50,963 bases of DNA, from assembly GCA_002385605.1 (NCBI GenBank), contig DGDU01000051.1:22261-73223 (forward strand), written 5' to 3'. Position numbers and translations under genes: made by a program. How positions within the stretch are numbered: the first letter of the stretch is position 1; each line of letters opens with the position of its first letter. A model generated the notes under the pieces. The model was not told where the DNA came from. It saw only the letters and a list, made by a program, of their open reading frames with translations, and did no database searches. Shown here one piece after another: positions 9,268-15,883 of the stretch. The DNA is from Christensenella sp. UBA3944 (lineage in GTDB: Bacteria > Bacillota > Clostridia > Christensenellales > DTU072).

Positions 9268-10272
9268 TTATTCTTTAAATTCCTGCTTTTTCCAGCTCAT
9301 TTTTGCGCGAAGGTCGGCGCCCGTCTTTTCTACCTGATGCCCGGCTTCCATACGCCTCATGGCGCTGAAGTGGGGGCGTCCAGCCTGATTCTCGAGGATC
9401 CAATCCCTGGCGAAGCTGCCGTCCTGTATCTCGCCGAGAACCTTCTTCATTTCTTTCTTTACATCGTCGTTTATGATTCTCTTGCCGATCTTGTAGCCGC
9501 CGTATTCCGCGGTGTCCGAAATCGAGTAGCGCATAAGAGAAAGCCCGCCCGCGACAACCATGTCGATTATAAGCTTCATTTCGTGCACGCACTCGAAGTA
9601 GGCGCTTTCGGGCTGGTATCCCGCCTCGACGAGGGTCTCGAAGCCCGCTTTCATAAGCTCGGCCACACCGCCGCAGAGTACCGCCTGCTCGCCGAAGAGG
9701 TCGGTTTCGGTCTCCTCTTTAAAGGTGGTTTCAAGTATGCCCGCCCTGGCGCCGCCTATTCCGTAGGCGTATGCAAGCGCGGTTTCTTTGGCCTTGCCCG
9801 TAAAGTCCTGATATACGGCGATCAGGCAGGGTACGCCCTTTCCTTCCTCGTACTGGCTTCTTACGGTGTGCCCGGGGCCCTTGGGAGCTACCATTATGAC
9901 ATCGATATTGGCGGGGGGAACGATTTGCCCGTAGTGGATGTTAAAGCCGTGGGCGAACATAAGAGTCATGCCTTCCCTGAGGTTGGGAGCGACATCTTTC
10001 TTGTAAAGGGCCGCCTGCTTTTCGTCGTTTACGAGTATCATGACAACATCGGAAGCCTTTACGGCTTCGTCGGTGTTCATAACCTTAAGCCCCCTCGCCT
10101 CGGCCTTTGCCTTGGACTTCGAGCCTTCGTACAGGCCGACTATAACATCGAATCCGCTTTCCTTAAGGTTCAGGGCGTGGGCATGGCCCTGGCTGCCGTA
10201 ACCTATAACGGCTATAGTTTTGCCTTTAAGGGCTTGGGGGTTGCAATCCTTTTCGTAATAGATCTTTGCCAT
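9268..10272 (-). CDS. ilvC: Ketol-acid reductoisomerase (class I)
   Basis: 334 residues, the short class I form. It isomerises and reduces acetolactate and acetohydroxybutyrate. The Rossmann domain (about 1-180) has GYGSQGHAHALNLKESG; the loop after the second strand reads VGLYEGSKSKAKA, whose serines are of the kind that usually bind the 2'-phosphate of NADPH, so NADPH preference is likely but not proven. The knotted C-terminal domain holds the metal ligands (DLFGEQAVLCGG, then ECVHEMKLIIDM). It lies 29 bases downstream of ilvN. Confidence 0.96.
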   Translation of the reverse strand: MAKIYYEKDCNPQALKGKTIAVIGYGSQGHAHALNLKESGFDVIVGLYEGSKSKAKAEARGLKVMNTDEAVKASDVVMILVNDEKQAALYKKDVAPNLREGMTLMFAHGFNIHYGQIVPPANIDVIMVAPKGPGHTVRSQYEEGKGVPCLIAVYQDFTGKAKETALAYAYGIGGARAGILETTFKEETETDLFGEQAVLCGGVAELMKAGFETLVEAGYQPESAYFECVHEMKLIIDMVVAGGLSLMRYSISDTAEYGGYKIGKRIINDDVKKEMKKVLGEIQDGSFARDWILENQAGRPHFSAMRRMEAGHQVEKTGADLRAKMSWKKQEFKE

Positions 10273-10301
10273 CTTCTTTTCTCTCCTTTTATGTCCTTAT
10301 A

Positions 10302-10832
10302 TTAATTGTATTTGTCGTCTAAATCCGTTTTGGGGGCTAAAGTGTCTTTGCCTCTGGCTATCGCCGTGATGCCCGTCCTGCAAAGCTCGGCTATGCCGAA
10401 GGGCCTCAGGTATTCTATAAACGCGTCGCACTTGCTGCGGTCGCCCGTAATCTCTACGGTTAGCGAGGTGGGGGTGAGGTCTACAACCTTTGCGCGGAAG
10501 ATAGATACCGCCTCCATTATCTCGCTGCGGGAACCCTGCGCGACATTTACTTTAATTAGTAACAGCTCTCTCGCTACCAGCCTGTGCTTGTCCATCGCCT
10601 CGACTACGATTACATCGTGCAGCTTTTCGAGTTGTTTAAGGATCTGATCCTTAACATACTCGTCGCCCGTCGCCATAACCGTCATTCTCGAGATGTGCGG
10701 GTCGTCGGTTTCGCCAACCGAAAGGCTGTCTATGTTGTAACCCCTTCTGGCGAACAGACCCGAGATGCGGGTCAGGACGCCCGATTCGTTTCTTACAAGC
10801 ATACTGAGTATTATTTTGCCTTCCTCTATCAT
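10302..10832 (-). CDS. ilvN: Acetolactate synthase small (regulatory) subunit
   Basis: 176 residues, equal to the IlvH/IlvN family length. The N-terminal ACT domain (NESGVLTRISGLFARRGYNI, about residues 15-85) binds valine and mediates feedback inhibition of the IlvB catalytic subunit; a C-terminal alpha/beta domain follows (about 90-160). It sits 9 bases after ilvB. Confidence 0.95.
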   Translation of the reverse strand: MIEEGKIILSMLVRNESGVLTRISGLFARRGYNIDSLSVGETDDPHISRMTVMATGDEYVKDQILKQLEKLHDVIVVEAMDKHRLVARELLLIKVNVAQGSRSEIMEAVSIFRAKVVDLTPTSLTVEITGDRSKCDAFIEYLRPFGIAELCRTGITAIARGKDTLAPKTDLDDKYN

Positions 10833-10841
10833 TTTTTCCTC

Positions 10842-12503
10842 CTATCCTTTAAGGATTATGTCGTTTATCGTGCCGTTTGGGGGTATCATGGGCAGAACCT
10901 TCTGGTCGGGGTCGATTATGGCCTCTATGAGGTACGGCCCGTTGTGGGCAAGCCCCCTCTGTACCGTTTCTTCCAGCTTGGAGAAGTCATCCAGCCTTTC
11001 GGCTTTGAGCCCGAACGCCTCGGCAAGCTTTACATAGTCGGTCTTGCGGTTCAAGGTGGTGTTGGAATAGCGGCAGCCGTAGAACAGCGTTTGCCACTGC
11101 CTCACCATGCCCAGGGCGTTATTGTTTAAGACAACTATAAGTATGGGCAAATTGAAGGAAACGGCGGTTGCCATCTCGTTCATATTCATGTGGAAGCTGC
11201 CGTCGCTGGTTATGAGTATCGAGCGCTTCCCGCTGCCTATCGCCGAGCCTATCGCGGCGCCCATGCCGAAGCCCATCGTGCCCAACCCGCCCGAGGTTAT
11301 AAAGGAGCGGGGCTTGTTAAAGCTATAATACTGCGCCGTCCACATCTGGTGCTGCCCTACATCGGTGGCAACAACGGCATCATCGCCAGCATATTTATTT
11401 ATTGTTTTAAGGAGGGTCTGCGGGTTTAAGGTATCCGCCGCCATATCGAGGCGGGAGTCCGGGCAATGCTTTATCTCTTCTACCCTGCCTGCCCATTCGG
11501 GGCGGGATATGGCGGGCATAACCGAGTTGAGTTCGTTAAGCACCGTCTTGACATCGCCTATCAGCGATACATATGCGGGTATGTTTTTGCCTATCTCGGC
11601 GGGGTCTATGTCTATATGAAGCACCTTCTTACCGTTTGCAAACTCTTTTTTGTTACCCGTCGCCCTGTCCGAAAACCTTGTGCCCACGGCAATTATGAGG
11701 TCGGATTCGTACATCAGCTTGGTAGCCGCGTACTTGCCGTGCATGCCCGTCATGCCCAGAAAGCGGGGATTGTCGGAGCGGACCGCGGTTATGCCCATCA
11801 TCGAGGTGCCTATGGGCGCGTCTATTCTGTCGGAAAACTCGCTAAGTTCTGCGGAGGCTCCCGATATGTTAACGCCGCCGCCCGCGTAAATAAAGGGCCT
11901 TTTGGCGGAGGCTATGAGGTCTACCGCCTCGGCGAGGTTGATGCTCGGGGTGGCGCTCCTCTTTACCGAAACCTTTGCGGAAGGGGTAAACTCCGTTACC
12001 GCGTTCTGCACATCCTTGGGCACATCTATAAGCACGGGCCCGGGACGCCCCGAGTTGGCTATAAGGAAAGCTTCCCTCATTGTATCCGCCAGCTTGTTTA
12101 CATCCTTAACGATGTAGTTGTGCTTGGTTATAGGCATCGTTATGCCGCAGATATCCACTTCCTGAAAGCTGTCCAGCCCTATAAGGGAGGTCGCGACATT
12201 GCCGGTTATGGCGATAAGAGGGGTCGAATCGAGATATGCCGTGGCAAGCCCCGTAACAAGGTTGGTGGCGCCGGGCCCCGAGGTGGCTATTACAACGCCC
12301 GTCTTTCCGCTTACCCTGGCATACGCGTCGGCGGCGTGGGTGGCGCCCTGCTCGTGGCAGGTTATTATGTGCGTTATCCTGTCCTGTTTTTTATACAGTT
12401 CGTCATAGAGGTTAAGCACAGCTCCGCCCGGATACCCGAATACGGTATCCACGCCCTGCTCCAGCAGTGTTTCGATGATGATGGCAGAACCTGACAACTT
12501 CAT
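10842..12503 (-). CDS. ilvB: Acetolactate synthase large (catalytic) subunit
   Basis: 553 residues. A ThDP- and FAD-dependent enzyme that condenses two pyruvates, or pyruvate with 2-oxobutyrate, at the head of the pathway. It shows the catalytic glutamate region (ITCHEQGATHAADAYARVSG), the SGPGATN motif, and the ThDP/Mg site (GDG-type segment ITSDGSFHMNMNEMATAV). It is the first structural gene behind the leader-peptide attenuator, with its ATG 34 bases after the terminator stem and AAAGGAG just upstream. Confidence 0.95.
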   Translation of the reverse strand: MKLSGSAIIIETLLEQGVDTVFGYPGGAVLNLYDELYKKQDRITHIITCHEQGATHAADAYARVSGKTGVVIATSGPGATNLVTGLATAYLDSTPLIAITGNVATSLIGLDSFQEVDICGITMPITKHNYIVKDVNKLADTMREAFLIANSGRPGPVLIDVPKDVQNAVTEFTPSAKVSVKRSATPSINLAEAVDLIASAKRPFIYAGGGVNISGASAELSEFSDRIDAPIGTSMMGITAVRSDNPRFLGMTGMHGKYAATKLMYESDLIIAVGTRFSDRATGNKKEFANGKKVLHIDIDPAEIGKNIPAYVSLIGDVKTVLNELNSVMPAISRPEWAGRVEEIKHCPDSRLDMAADTLNPQTLLKTINKYAGDDAVVATDVGQHQMWTAQYYSFNKPRSFITSGGLGTMGFGMGAAIGSAIGSGKRSILITSDGSFHMNMNEMATAVSFNLPILIVVLNNNALGMVRQWQTLFYGCRYSNTTLNRKTDYVKLAEAFGLKAERLDDFSKLEETVQRGLAHNGPYLIEAIIDPDQKVLPMIPPNGTINDIILKG

Positions 12504-12534
12504 GGCTTTTCTCCTTTTAACTAATTATAACAAA

Positions 12535-12561
12535 AAAACCTACGGTGTACTGCCGTAGGTT
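12535..12561 (-). terminator. ilv operon attenuator terminator
   Basis: On the minus strand, AACCTACGG, a 7-base loop (CAGTACA) and CCGTAGGTT form a 9-bp stem followed by seven T (plus-strand A-run 12532-12538). It lies between the leader peptide and ilvB. The loop plus two stem bases can instead pair with the leader-peptide region (see attenuator finding). Confidence 0.85.
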
Positions 12562-12594
12562 CTAAGTTCTGGTGGTCTTTATGTATTATAGCCC

Positions 12595-12696
12595 TTACAA
12601 CTTTATTGGCAGTACATGAGAAACAGCGCTATCTAGTAGTACGATAACGCCGACGCTAATTATAATAATAATGACTGCCAATATAGAAGCTAACAT
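12595..12696 (-). CDS. ilv operon leader peptide (33 aa)
   Basis: An ATG at 12696 preceded by AAGGA opens a 33-codon frame ending in TAA at 12595. The peptide starts MLASILAVIIIIISVGVIVL and has 20 of 33 residues Ile, Val or Leu (8 Ile, 6 Val, 6 Leu), including five consecutive Ile codons (9-13) and a Val-Gly-Val-Ile-Val-Leu-Leu run (15-21). It lies between a promoter and an intrinsic terminator upstream of ilvB, the arrangement of ribosome-mediated attenuation. It has no enzymatic role; its translation rate reports charged branched-chain tRNA levels. Confidence 0.88.
   Translation of the reverse strand: MLASILAVIIIIISVGVIVLLDSAVSHVLPIKL
12604..12683 (-). promoter_or_regulatory. Attenuator protector/antiterminator pairing segments
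   Basis: Minus-strand TATTGGCAGT (12683-12674, codons 5-8) is perfectly complementary over 10 bases to ACTGCCAATA (12613-12604, codons 28-31): the protector 1:2 pairing. TGTACTGCC (12616-12608) within the latter is complementary over 9 bases to GGCAGTACA (12554-12546) in the terminator loop and stem: the antiterminator 2:3 pairing. A further AAGTT/AACTT match can extend 2:3. These are direct sequence matches; folding energies were not computed. Confidence 0.75.
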
Positions 12697-12726
12697 TGTG
12701 TCGCTATCCTTAATTTATTATATTCA

Positions 12727-12755
12727 AGTTTACACATAAAGATTTTGCTTGTCAA
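12727..12755 (-). promoter_or_regulatory. Promoter of the ilv-leu operon
   Basis: Minus-strand TTGACA (12755-12750), a 17-base spacer and TAAACT (12732-12727). A perfect TATAAT lies 10 bases further on but has no matching -35. The predicted start is about 25 bases upstream of the leader-peptide ATG. Confidence 0.65.
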
Positions 12756-12791
12756 GCGCATTTTACATATTTTACACTTGCCGCCGCCAAT

Positions 12792-12989
12792 TTATTTTGC
12801 CTTGTAATAAAGCATGCAATGGCAGTAACCCTCATAATCGGGGTCGGCAATCTGCTCGCGGAACTCTTTGCAAAGGCACATAGTGTCTTCGTTTTTTTCA
12901 CGGCGGCAGGGGCAATACCCGCCGTTTTCGCTCATTCTTGCTTTTAACATCTCGACAATTTTCTTGTTCTCGTTAAATGTTATTTTCAT
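12792..12989 (-). CDS. Ferredoxin:thioredoxin reductase catalytic subunit-like, minimal
   Basis: 65 residues with three Cys-x-Cys pairs: C26-P-C28, C38-L-C40 and C56-H-C58, ending CHCMLYY. The first and last pairs and the CHCML ending are hallmarks of the catalytic beta chain of ferredoxin:thioredoxin reductase, which carries a [4Fe-4S] cluster beside a redox disulfide and passes ferredoxin electrons to thioredoxin. It is shorter than plant/cyanobacterial chains and the spacing between pairs differs (9 and 15 rather than 16 and 8 residues). No variable subunit is visible. It is divergent from trxA, with shared regulatory sites, which supports partnership. The start has GGAGG 5 bases upstream. 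Confidence 0.82.
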   Translation of the reverse strand: MKITFNENKKIVEMLKARMSENGGYCPCRREKNEDTMCLCKEFREQIADPDYEGYCHCMLYYKAK

Positions 12990-13022
12990 TTTGTCCTCCG
13001 TGTGTTATTGTGTTATATTGAT

Positions 13023-13028
13023 ATTATA
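13023..13028 (-). promoter_or_regulatory. -10 box of the ferredoxin:thioredoxin reductase promoter
   Basis: Minus-strand TATAAT, with no good -35 hexamer. It lies 21 bases from the edge of the TGTGA-N6-TCACA palindrome at 13050-13065, placing that site near -41.5, as in class II Crp/Fnr-activated promoters. Confidence 0.65.
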
Positions 13029-13049
13029 GTAAATTATTCCAATTTATTA

Positions 13050-13065
13050 TGTGACCGATATCACA
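13050..13065. promoter_or_regulatory. Crp/Fnr-type operator 1
   Basis: TGTGACCGATATCACA, matching TGTGA-N6-TCACA in both half-sites. Its centre (13057.5) is about 41.5 bases upstream of the predicted start of the leftward gene, and about 65.5 upstream of the rightward trx start. Confidence 0.8.
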
Positions 13066-13073
13066 ATCTGCTC

Positions 13074-13089
13074 TGTGACGGCGGTCACA
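13074..13089. promoter_or_regulatory. Crp/Fnr-type operator 2
   Basis: TGTGACGGCGGTCACA, extended to 7-bp arms CTGTGAC...GTCACAG. The centre (13081.5) is about -41.5 from the predicted trx start. It is separated by 21 bases from the trx TATAAT at 13111-13116, exactly mirroring operator 1. Confidence 0.8.
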
Positions 13090-13116
13090 GACAGCAAAGC
13101 CCGCAAAGCTTATAAT
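13088..13116 (+). promoter_or_regulatory. trxA promoter
   Basis: TATAAT at 13111-13116 with a degraded -35 (CAGACA, 13088-13093) 17 bases upstream, touching operator 2. A weak -35 overlapped by an activator site suits activator-dependent transcription. Confidence 0.65.
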
Positions 13117-13161
13117 TATTTCAAACAAACCGATACTACTACATATAAGGAGAAAAAAATT

Positions 13162-13470
13162 ATGGCAGCCGAATTAACCCTAAAAACCTTCGACGAAAAG
13201 GTAATGAAGAGCAAGGTTCCCGTATTGGTGGATTTCTTTGCCGAATGGTGCGGGCCCTGCACAATGCTTGCCCCCACGATAAACGAGTTGGCTAACGAAG
13301 CAAACGGCAGGTTCGAGGTCTATAAGGTAAATGTCGACAAAGAGCCCGATCTCGCGGACAAGTTCGGGGTATCCAGCATACCCACCCTCGTTGTAATAGA
13401 AAACGGCAAGGTCAAGACGCGCTCGGTTGGGCTAAAGTCTAAAGAAGCCATACTCGCGATGCTTGCGTAA
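13162..13470 (+). CDS. trxA: Thioredoxin
   Basis: 102 residues from the ATG at 13162, which has AAGGAG upstream; the longer frame from 13051 runs through the operators and is not credible. It has the redox motif EWCGPC, then the cis-proline segment SSIPTLVVIENGK. It is a cytoplasmic disulfide reductant, here probably reduced by the divergently transcribed ferredoxin:thioredoxin reductase, with trxB at 25853-26782 as an alternative donor. Expression is predicted to be activated by the Crp/Fnr protein encoded just downstream on the opposite strand. Confidence 0.95.
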   Translation: MAAELTLKTFDEKVMKSKVPVLVDFFAEWCGPCTMLAPTINELANEANGRFEVYKVNVDKEPDLADKFGVSSIPTLVVIENGKVKTRSVGLKSKEAILAMLA

Positions 13471-13488
13471 GTCCGGTAACCAAAAGGA

Positions 13489-13518
13489 TTCGGGGCGGAG
13501 TTAAGCCTTCGCTCCGAA
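13489..13518 (+). terminator. Possible trxA terminator
   Basis: TTCGGGGCG and CGCTCCGAA can pair over 9 bp (one G-T) around a 12-base loop; only a TTTT follows, seven bases later, so this is a weak candidate. Confidence 0.35.
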
Positions 13519-13569
13519 GCCTCAGTTTTCCCCTTACTTAATATAGCTGTTTTGAAGGTGCGGTTGCGT

Positions 13570-14241
13570 TTATATCAAGGCTTGCAGTTTTGCTTTGTCC
13601 AGAATGGTGACGCCACCCCTTTCAACCTCTATTACGCCTTCTTTGGCGAGGTACCTGAGCATTCTCGTAACCACTTCGCGTGCGCTGCTAATATTTCTGG
13701 CTATCTGCTCGTGGGTCATCCTGATAACGGTGTTGCCCGTGCGGGCGTACTCGTCGTACAGGAAGGCCGCAAGGCGCCTGTCGAGGTTCATAAACAGCAC
13801 CTGCTGCATCGCCCACATGACTTCCGAAAACCTGTTCACCGCGACATTAAGGGCAAAGTTTTCGAGGTAGACATTGTTTTTCATAAGCTCGCCGAAAGCG
13901 GCGGGCCTTATTATAAACACATCGCAGTCGGTCTCGGCGTCGACATGCACCTCGAAGCTTATAGACTGCAGCACGCAGGAAGCCGAAAGCATACAGTAAT
14001 CGCCCTCATACAGGCGGTAAAGGGTTACTTCCTTGCCCTCGTCGGACATAAGGTACACCCTGACGATGCCGCTGTTTATAAAGATTATACCCGTGCACGA
14101 GCCGTCGTTGCCATGTATGTTCTGCCCATTGTAATAGTTCCGGCGTACAGAGTTTCTCTTAAGATATTCGACATCGGCATCCGACAAGCGGGTTGTCTGC
14201 TTGAGGTTTTTAAGCTTTTCTTCAAAATACCCGTTTTCCAA
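13570..14241 (-). CDS. Crp/Fnr-family transcriptional regulator
   Basis: 223 residues from a TTG start at 14241 with GGAGG 7 bases upstream; the nearby ATG is in another frame and too close to the ribosome site. The N-terminal cyclic-nucleotide-like sensor domain (about 25-140) carries four cysteines, C49, C83, C89 and C106 (in GDYCMLSASCVL), which could bind an Fe-S cluster or sense redox/NO. The C-terminal winged helix has recognition helix SSAREVVTRML: R188, E189 and R193 align with the three CRP residues that read TGTGA. That agrees with the two TGTGA-N6-TCACA sites upstream of trxA and the FTR gene. The signal it senses is not evident. Confidence 0.9.
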   Translation of the reverse strand: MENGYFEEKLKNLKQTTRLSDADVEYLKRNSVRRNYYNGQNIHGNDGSCTGIIFINSGIVRVYLMSDEGKEVTLYRLYEGDYCMLSASCVLQSISFEVHVDAETDCDVFIIRPAAFGELMKNNVYLENFALNVAVNRFSEVMWAMQQVLFMNLDRRLAAFLYDEYARTGNTVIRMTHEQIARNISSAREVVTRMLRYLAKEGVIEVERGGVTILDKAKLQALI

Positions 14242-14261
14242 GGCATACCTCCGCTATACTG

Positions 14262-14267
14262 ATTATA
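14262..14267 (-). promoter_or_regulatory. -10 box of the Crp/Fnr regulator gene
   Basis: Minus-strand TATAAT 20 bases upstream of the TTG start. Only a weak -35 is visible (TTGCCC at spacing 16). A lone TGTGA half-site lies just upstream (14278-14274), too little to claim autoregulation. Confidence 0.45.
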
Positions 14268-14310
14268 TTGTATCACAGTATGCGGGCAAGCGGCAAAATG
14301 TTTTTCCTTA

Positions 14311-14339
14311 TAGACAGCGTGCCTCTTATGATGTATAAT
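14311..14339 (+). promoter_or_regulatory. Promoter of the flavodiiron gene
   Basis: TAGACA (14311-14316), 17 bases, TATAAT (14334-14339). No TGTGA palindrome is found at the activator position here, so this unit may be regulated differently from trxA. Confidence 0.7.
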
Positions 14340-14369
14340 AATCTAAACAAATTTTACCGAAGGTGAAGC

Positions 14370-15578
14370 ATGCATTGTTTCCGCAAAGTTAAAGACGACC
14401 TTATTTTTATTGGAGCAAACGACCGAAGGCTGGCGCTGTTCGAGCATGTATATCCCCTGCCCTATGGGGTTTCGTATAACTCCTACCTTCTGTTAGACGA
14501 AAAAACCGCAATCTTCGACTGCGTAGACAAAAGCGTAAGCGAGGTCTTTTTCAGCAATATAGAGTATTTGCTTAAGGGCAAAAGCCCCGACTACCTTATC
14601 GTGCAGCACATGGAGCCCGACCATTCGGCTACCCTAGACGATTTTATCAGGCGCTACCCCGATACAAAGATAGTCTGCAACGCCAAAACGCTCGCCATGA
14701 TAAAGCAGTATTTCGGCTTCGACGCCGATTCGCGCTCGATTGTCGTAAAAGAGGGCGACGCCCTTTCTACCGGCAGGCATAACCTCAGCTTTTATATGGC
14801 GCCCATGGTGCATTGGCCCGAGGTTATGGTAACCTACGACGCAACCGACAAGATACTTTTCAGCGCCGACGCTTTCGGAATCTTCGGCTCTATGGACGGC
14901 GCCCTGTTCGCCGACGAGGTCGATTTCGAAAAAGACTATATGGACGAGGCCCGCAGGTATTATACCAACATAGTCGGAAAATACGGCCCGCAGACCCTTG
15001 CCCTGCTTAATAAAGCGGCCTCTCTGGATATCCGGATAATCTGCCCCCTTCACGGCTTTGTGTGGCGCAAAGACCTTGACATATTTATTGATAAGTACCA
15101 AAAGTGGGGCTCCTATACCCCCGAAGCAAAGGGCGCGCTTATATTGGTAGGCTCCGTTTACGGCAACACAGAAAACGCCGCCGACATACTTGCCTCAAGA
15201 CTCTCCGAAGCTGGCGTAAAAGTCGCCGTAAGGGATGTATCCAAGACGCACTTTTCGTTTATCCTATCGGACGCCTTCAAGTACTCTCATATAGTGTTTG
15301 CCTGCTCGACATACAATAACGGCATATTCACGAACATGGAAAATCTCGTGCACGACTTTGTTGCGCACAACCTGCAAAACCGCAAGGTATCCTATATCCA
15401 GAACGGAAGCTGGGTACCCGCGAGCGCAAAGCTAATAGCCGAGCAAATGCAGAAACTTAAGAATATGGAAACCCTCGGCGAGGTGTTTACTATAAAGTCC
15501 TCGCTCAAAGAAGAGCAGCTTCCCGAACTATACGCGCTGGCGGACGCCATCGCCAAAGACATAAATAATAGCCTTTAA
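14370..15578 (+). CDS. Flavodiiron protein (A-type flavoprotein)
   Basis: 402 residues, the standard length of a two-domain class A flavodiiron protein. The metallo-beta-lactamase-like domain (about 1-250) has the di-iron motif HMEPDH and later iron-ligand segments (FSADAFGIFG, CPLHGFVWR). The flavodoxin domain (about 255-400) has the FMN loop GSVYGNTENAA. It reduces O2 to water or NO to N2O in the cytoplasm using rubredoxin electrons. The rubredoxin gene follows 32 bases downstream, which supports that electron path. Confidence 0.94.
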   Translation: MHCFRKVKDDLIFIGANDRRLALFEHVYPLPYGVSYNSYLLLDEKTAIFDCVDKSVSEVFFSNIEYLLKGKSPDYLIVQHMEPDHSATLDDFIRRYPDTKIVCNAKTLAMIKQYFGFDADSRSIVVKEGDALSTGRHNLSFYMAPMVHWPEVMVTYDATDKILFSADAFGIFGSMDGALFADEVDFEKDYMDEARRYYTNIVGKYGPQTLALLNKAASLDIRIICPLHGFVWRKDLDIFIDKYQKWGSYTPEAKGALILVGSVYGNTENAADILASRLSEAGVKVAVRDVSKTHFSFILSDAFKYSHIVFACSTYNNGIFTNMENLVHDFVAHNLQNRKVSYIQNGSWVPASAKLIAEQMQKLKNMETLGEVFTIKSSLKEEQLPELYALADAIAKDINNSL

Positions 15579-15610
15579 GGCATTATATAAAATCTGAACG
15601 GAGGTAAATT

Positions 15611-15772
15611 ATGGATTACATTTGCTCTGTATGCGGTTATGTATACAACGAAGCCGCGGGCGACCCCGACAACGGCGTACCCGCCGGAACCAAGTGGGAA
15701 GATGTCCCCGCCGATTACACCTGCCCCCTTTGCGGCGCTCCCAAAGAAGCGTTCGAGAACGGAAACAAGTAA
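15611..15772 (+). CDS. Rubredoxin
   Basis: 53 residues with CSVCG (C5, C8) and CPLCG (C38, C41), the four thiolates of a single-iron rubredoxin, plus the conserved GDPDNGVPAGTKWEDVP segment. GGAGG precedes the ATG. It is the direct electron donor to the flavodiiron protein encoded just upstream, probably from the same transcript. Confidence 0.96.
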   Translation: MDYICSVCGYVYNEAAGDPDNGVPAGTKWEDVPADYTCPLCGAPKEAFENGNK

Positions 15773-15778
15773 AAAAGA

Positions 15779-15802
15779 GGCTTCCCTAAGGAAGCCTTTT
15801 TT
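15779..15802 (+). terminator. Terminator of the flavodiiron-rubredoxin unit
   Basis: A GGCTTCC/GGAAGCC stem with loop CTAA, followed by six T. Confidence 0.88.
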
Positions 15803-15835
15803 CTCAATGCCACTTAAGCAAAGGTTTTGGCAAAT

Positions 15836-15866
15836 AAAAAACGGCACCGTATGGCGCCGTTTTTTT
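15836..15866 (-). terminator. Terminator behind the 238-aa membrane protein gene
   Basis: ACGGCACC/GGCGCCGT stem with one mismatch, flanked by A- and T-runs, so active at least for the leftward transcript. Confidence 0.75.
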
Positions 15867-15883
15867 ATTGTTTAGACGGGTTG

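Noticed and set aside
12711..12722. TATAAT (minus strand) as -10 of the ilv operon
   Set aside because: The only good -35, TTGACA at 12755-12750, is 27 bases away. TAAACT at the correct 17-base distance is preferred although less perfect.
13051..13161. N-terminal extension of thioredoxin to the ATG-like start at 13051
   Set aside because: It would translate the Crp/Fnr operators and promoter. The ATG at 13162 has a ribosome site and gives the standard thioredoxin length.
14272..14278. TGTGA half-site near the promoter of the Crp/Fnr regulator gene as an autoregulatory site
   Set aside because: The second half-site is missing at the required 6-base spacing, so only a half match exists.
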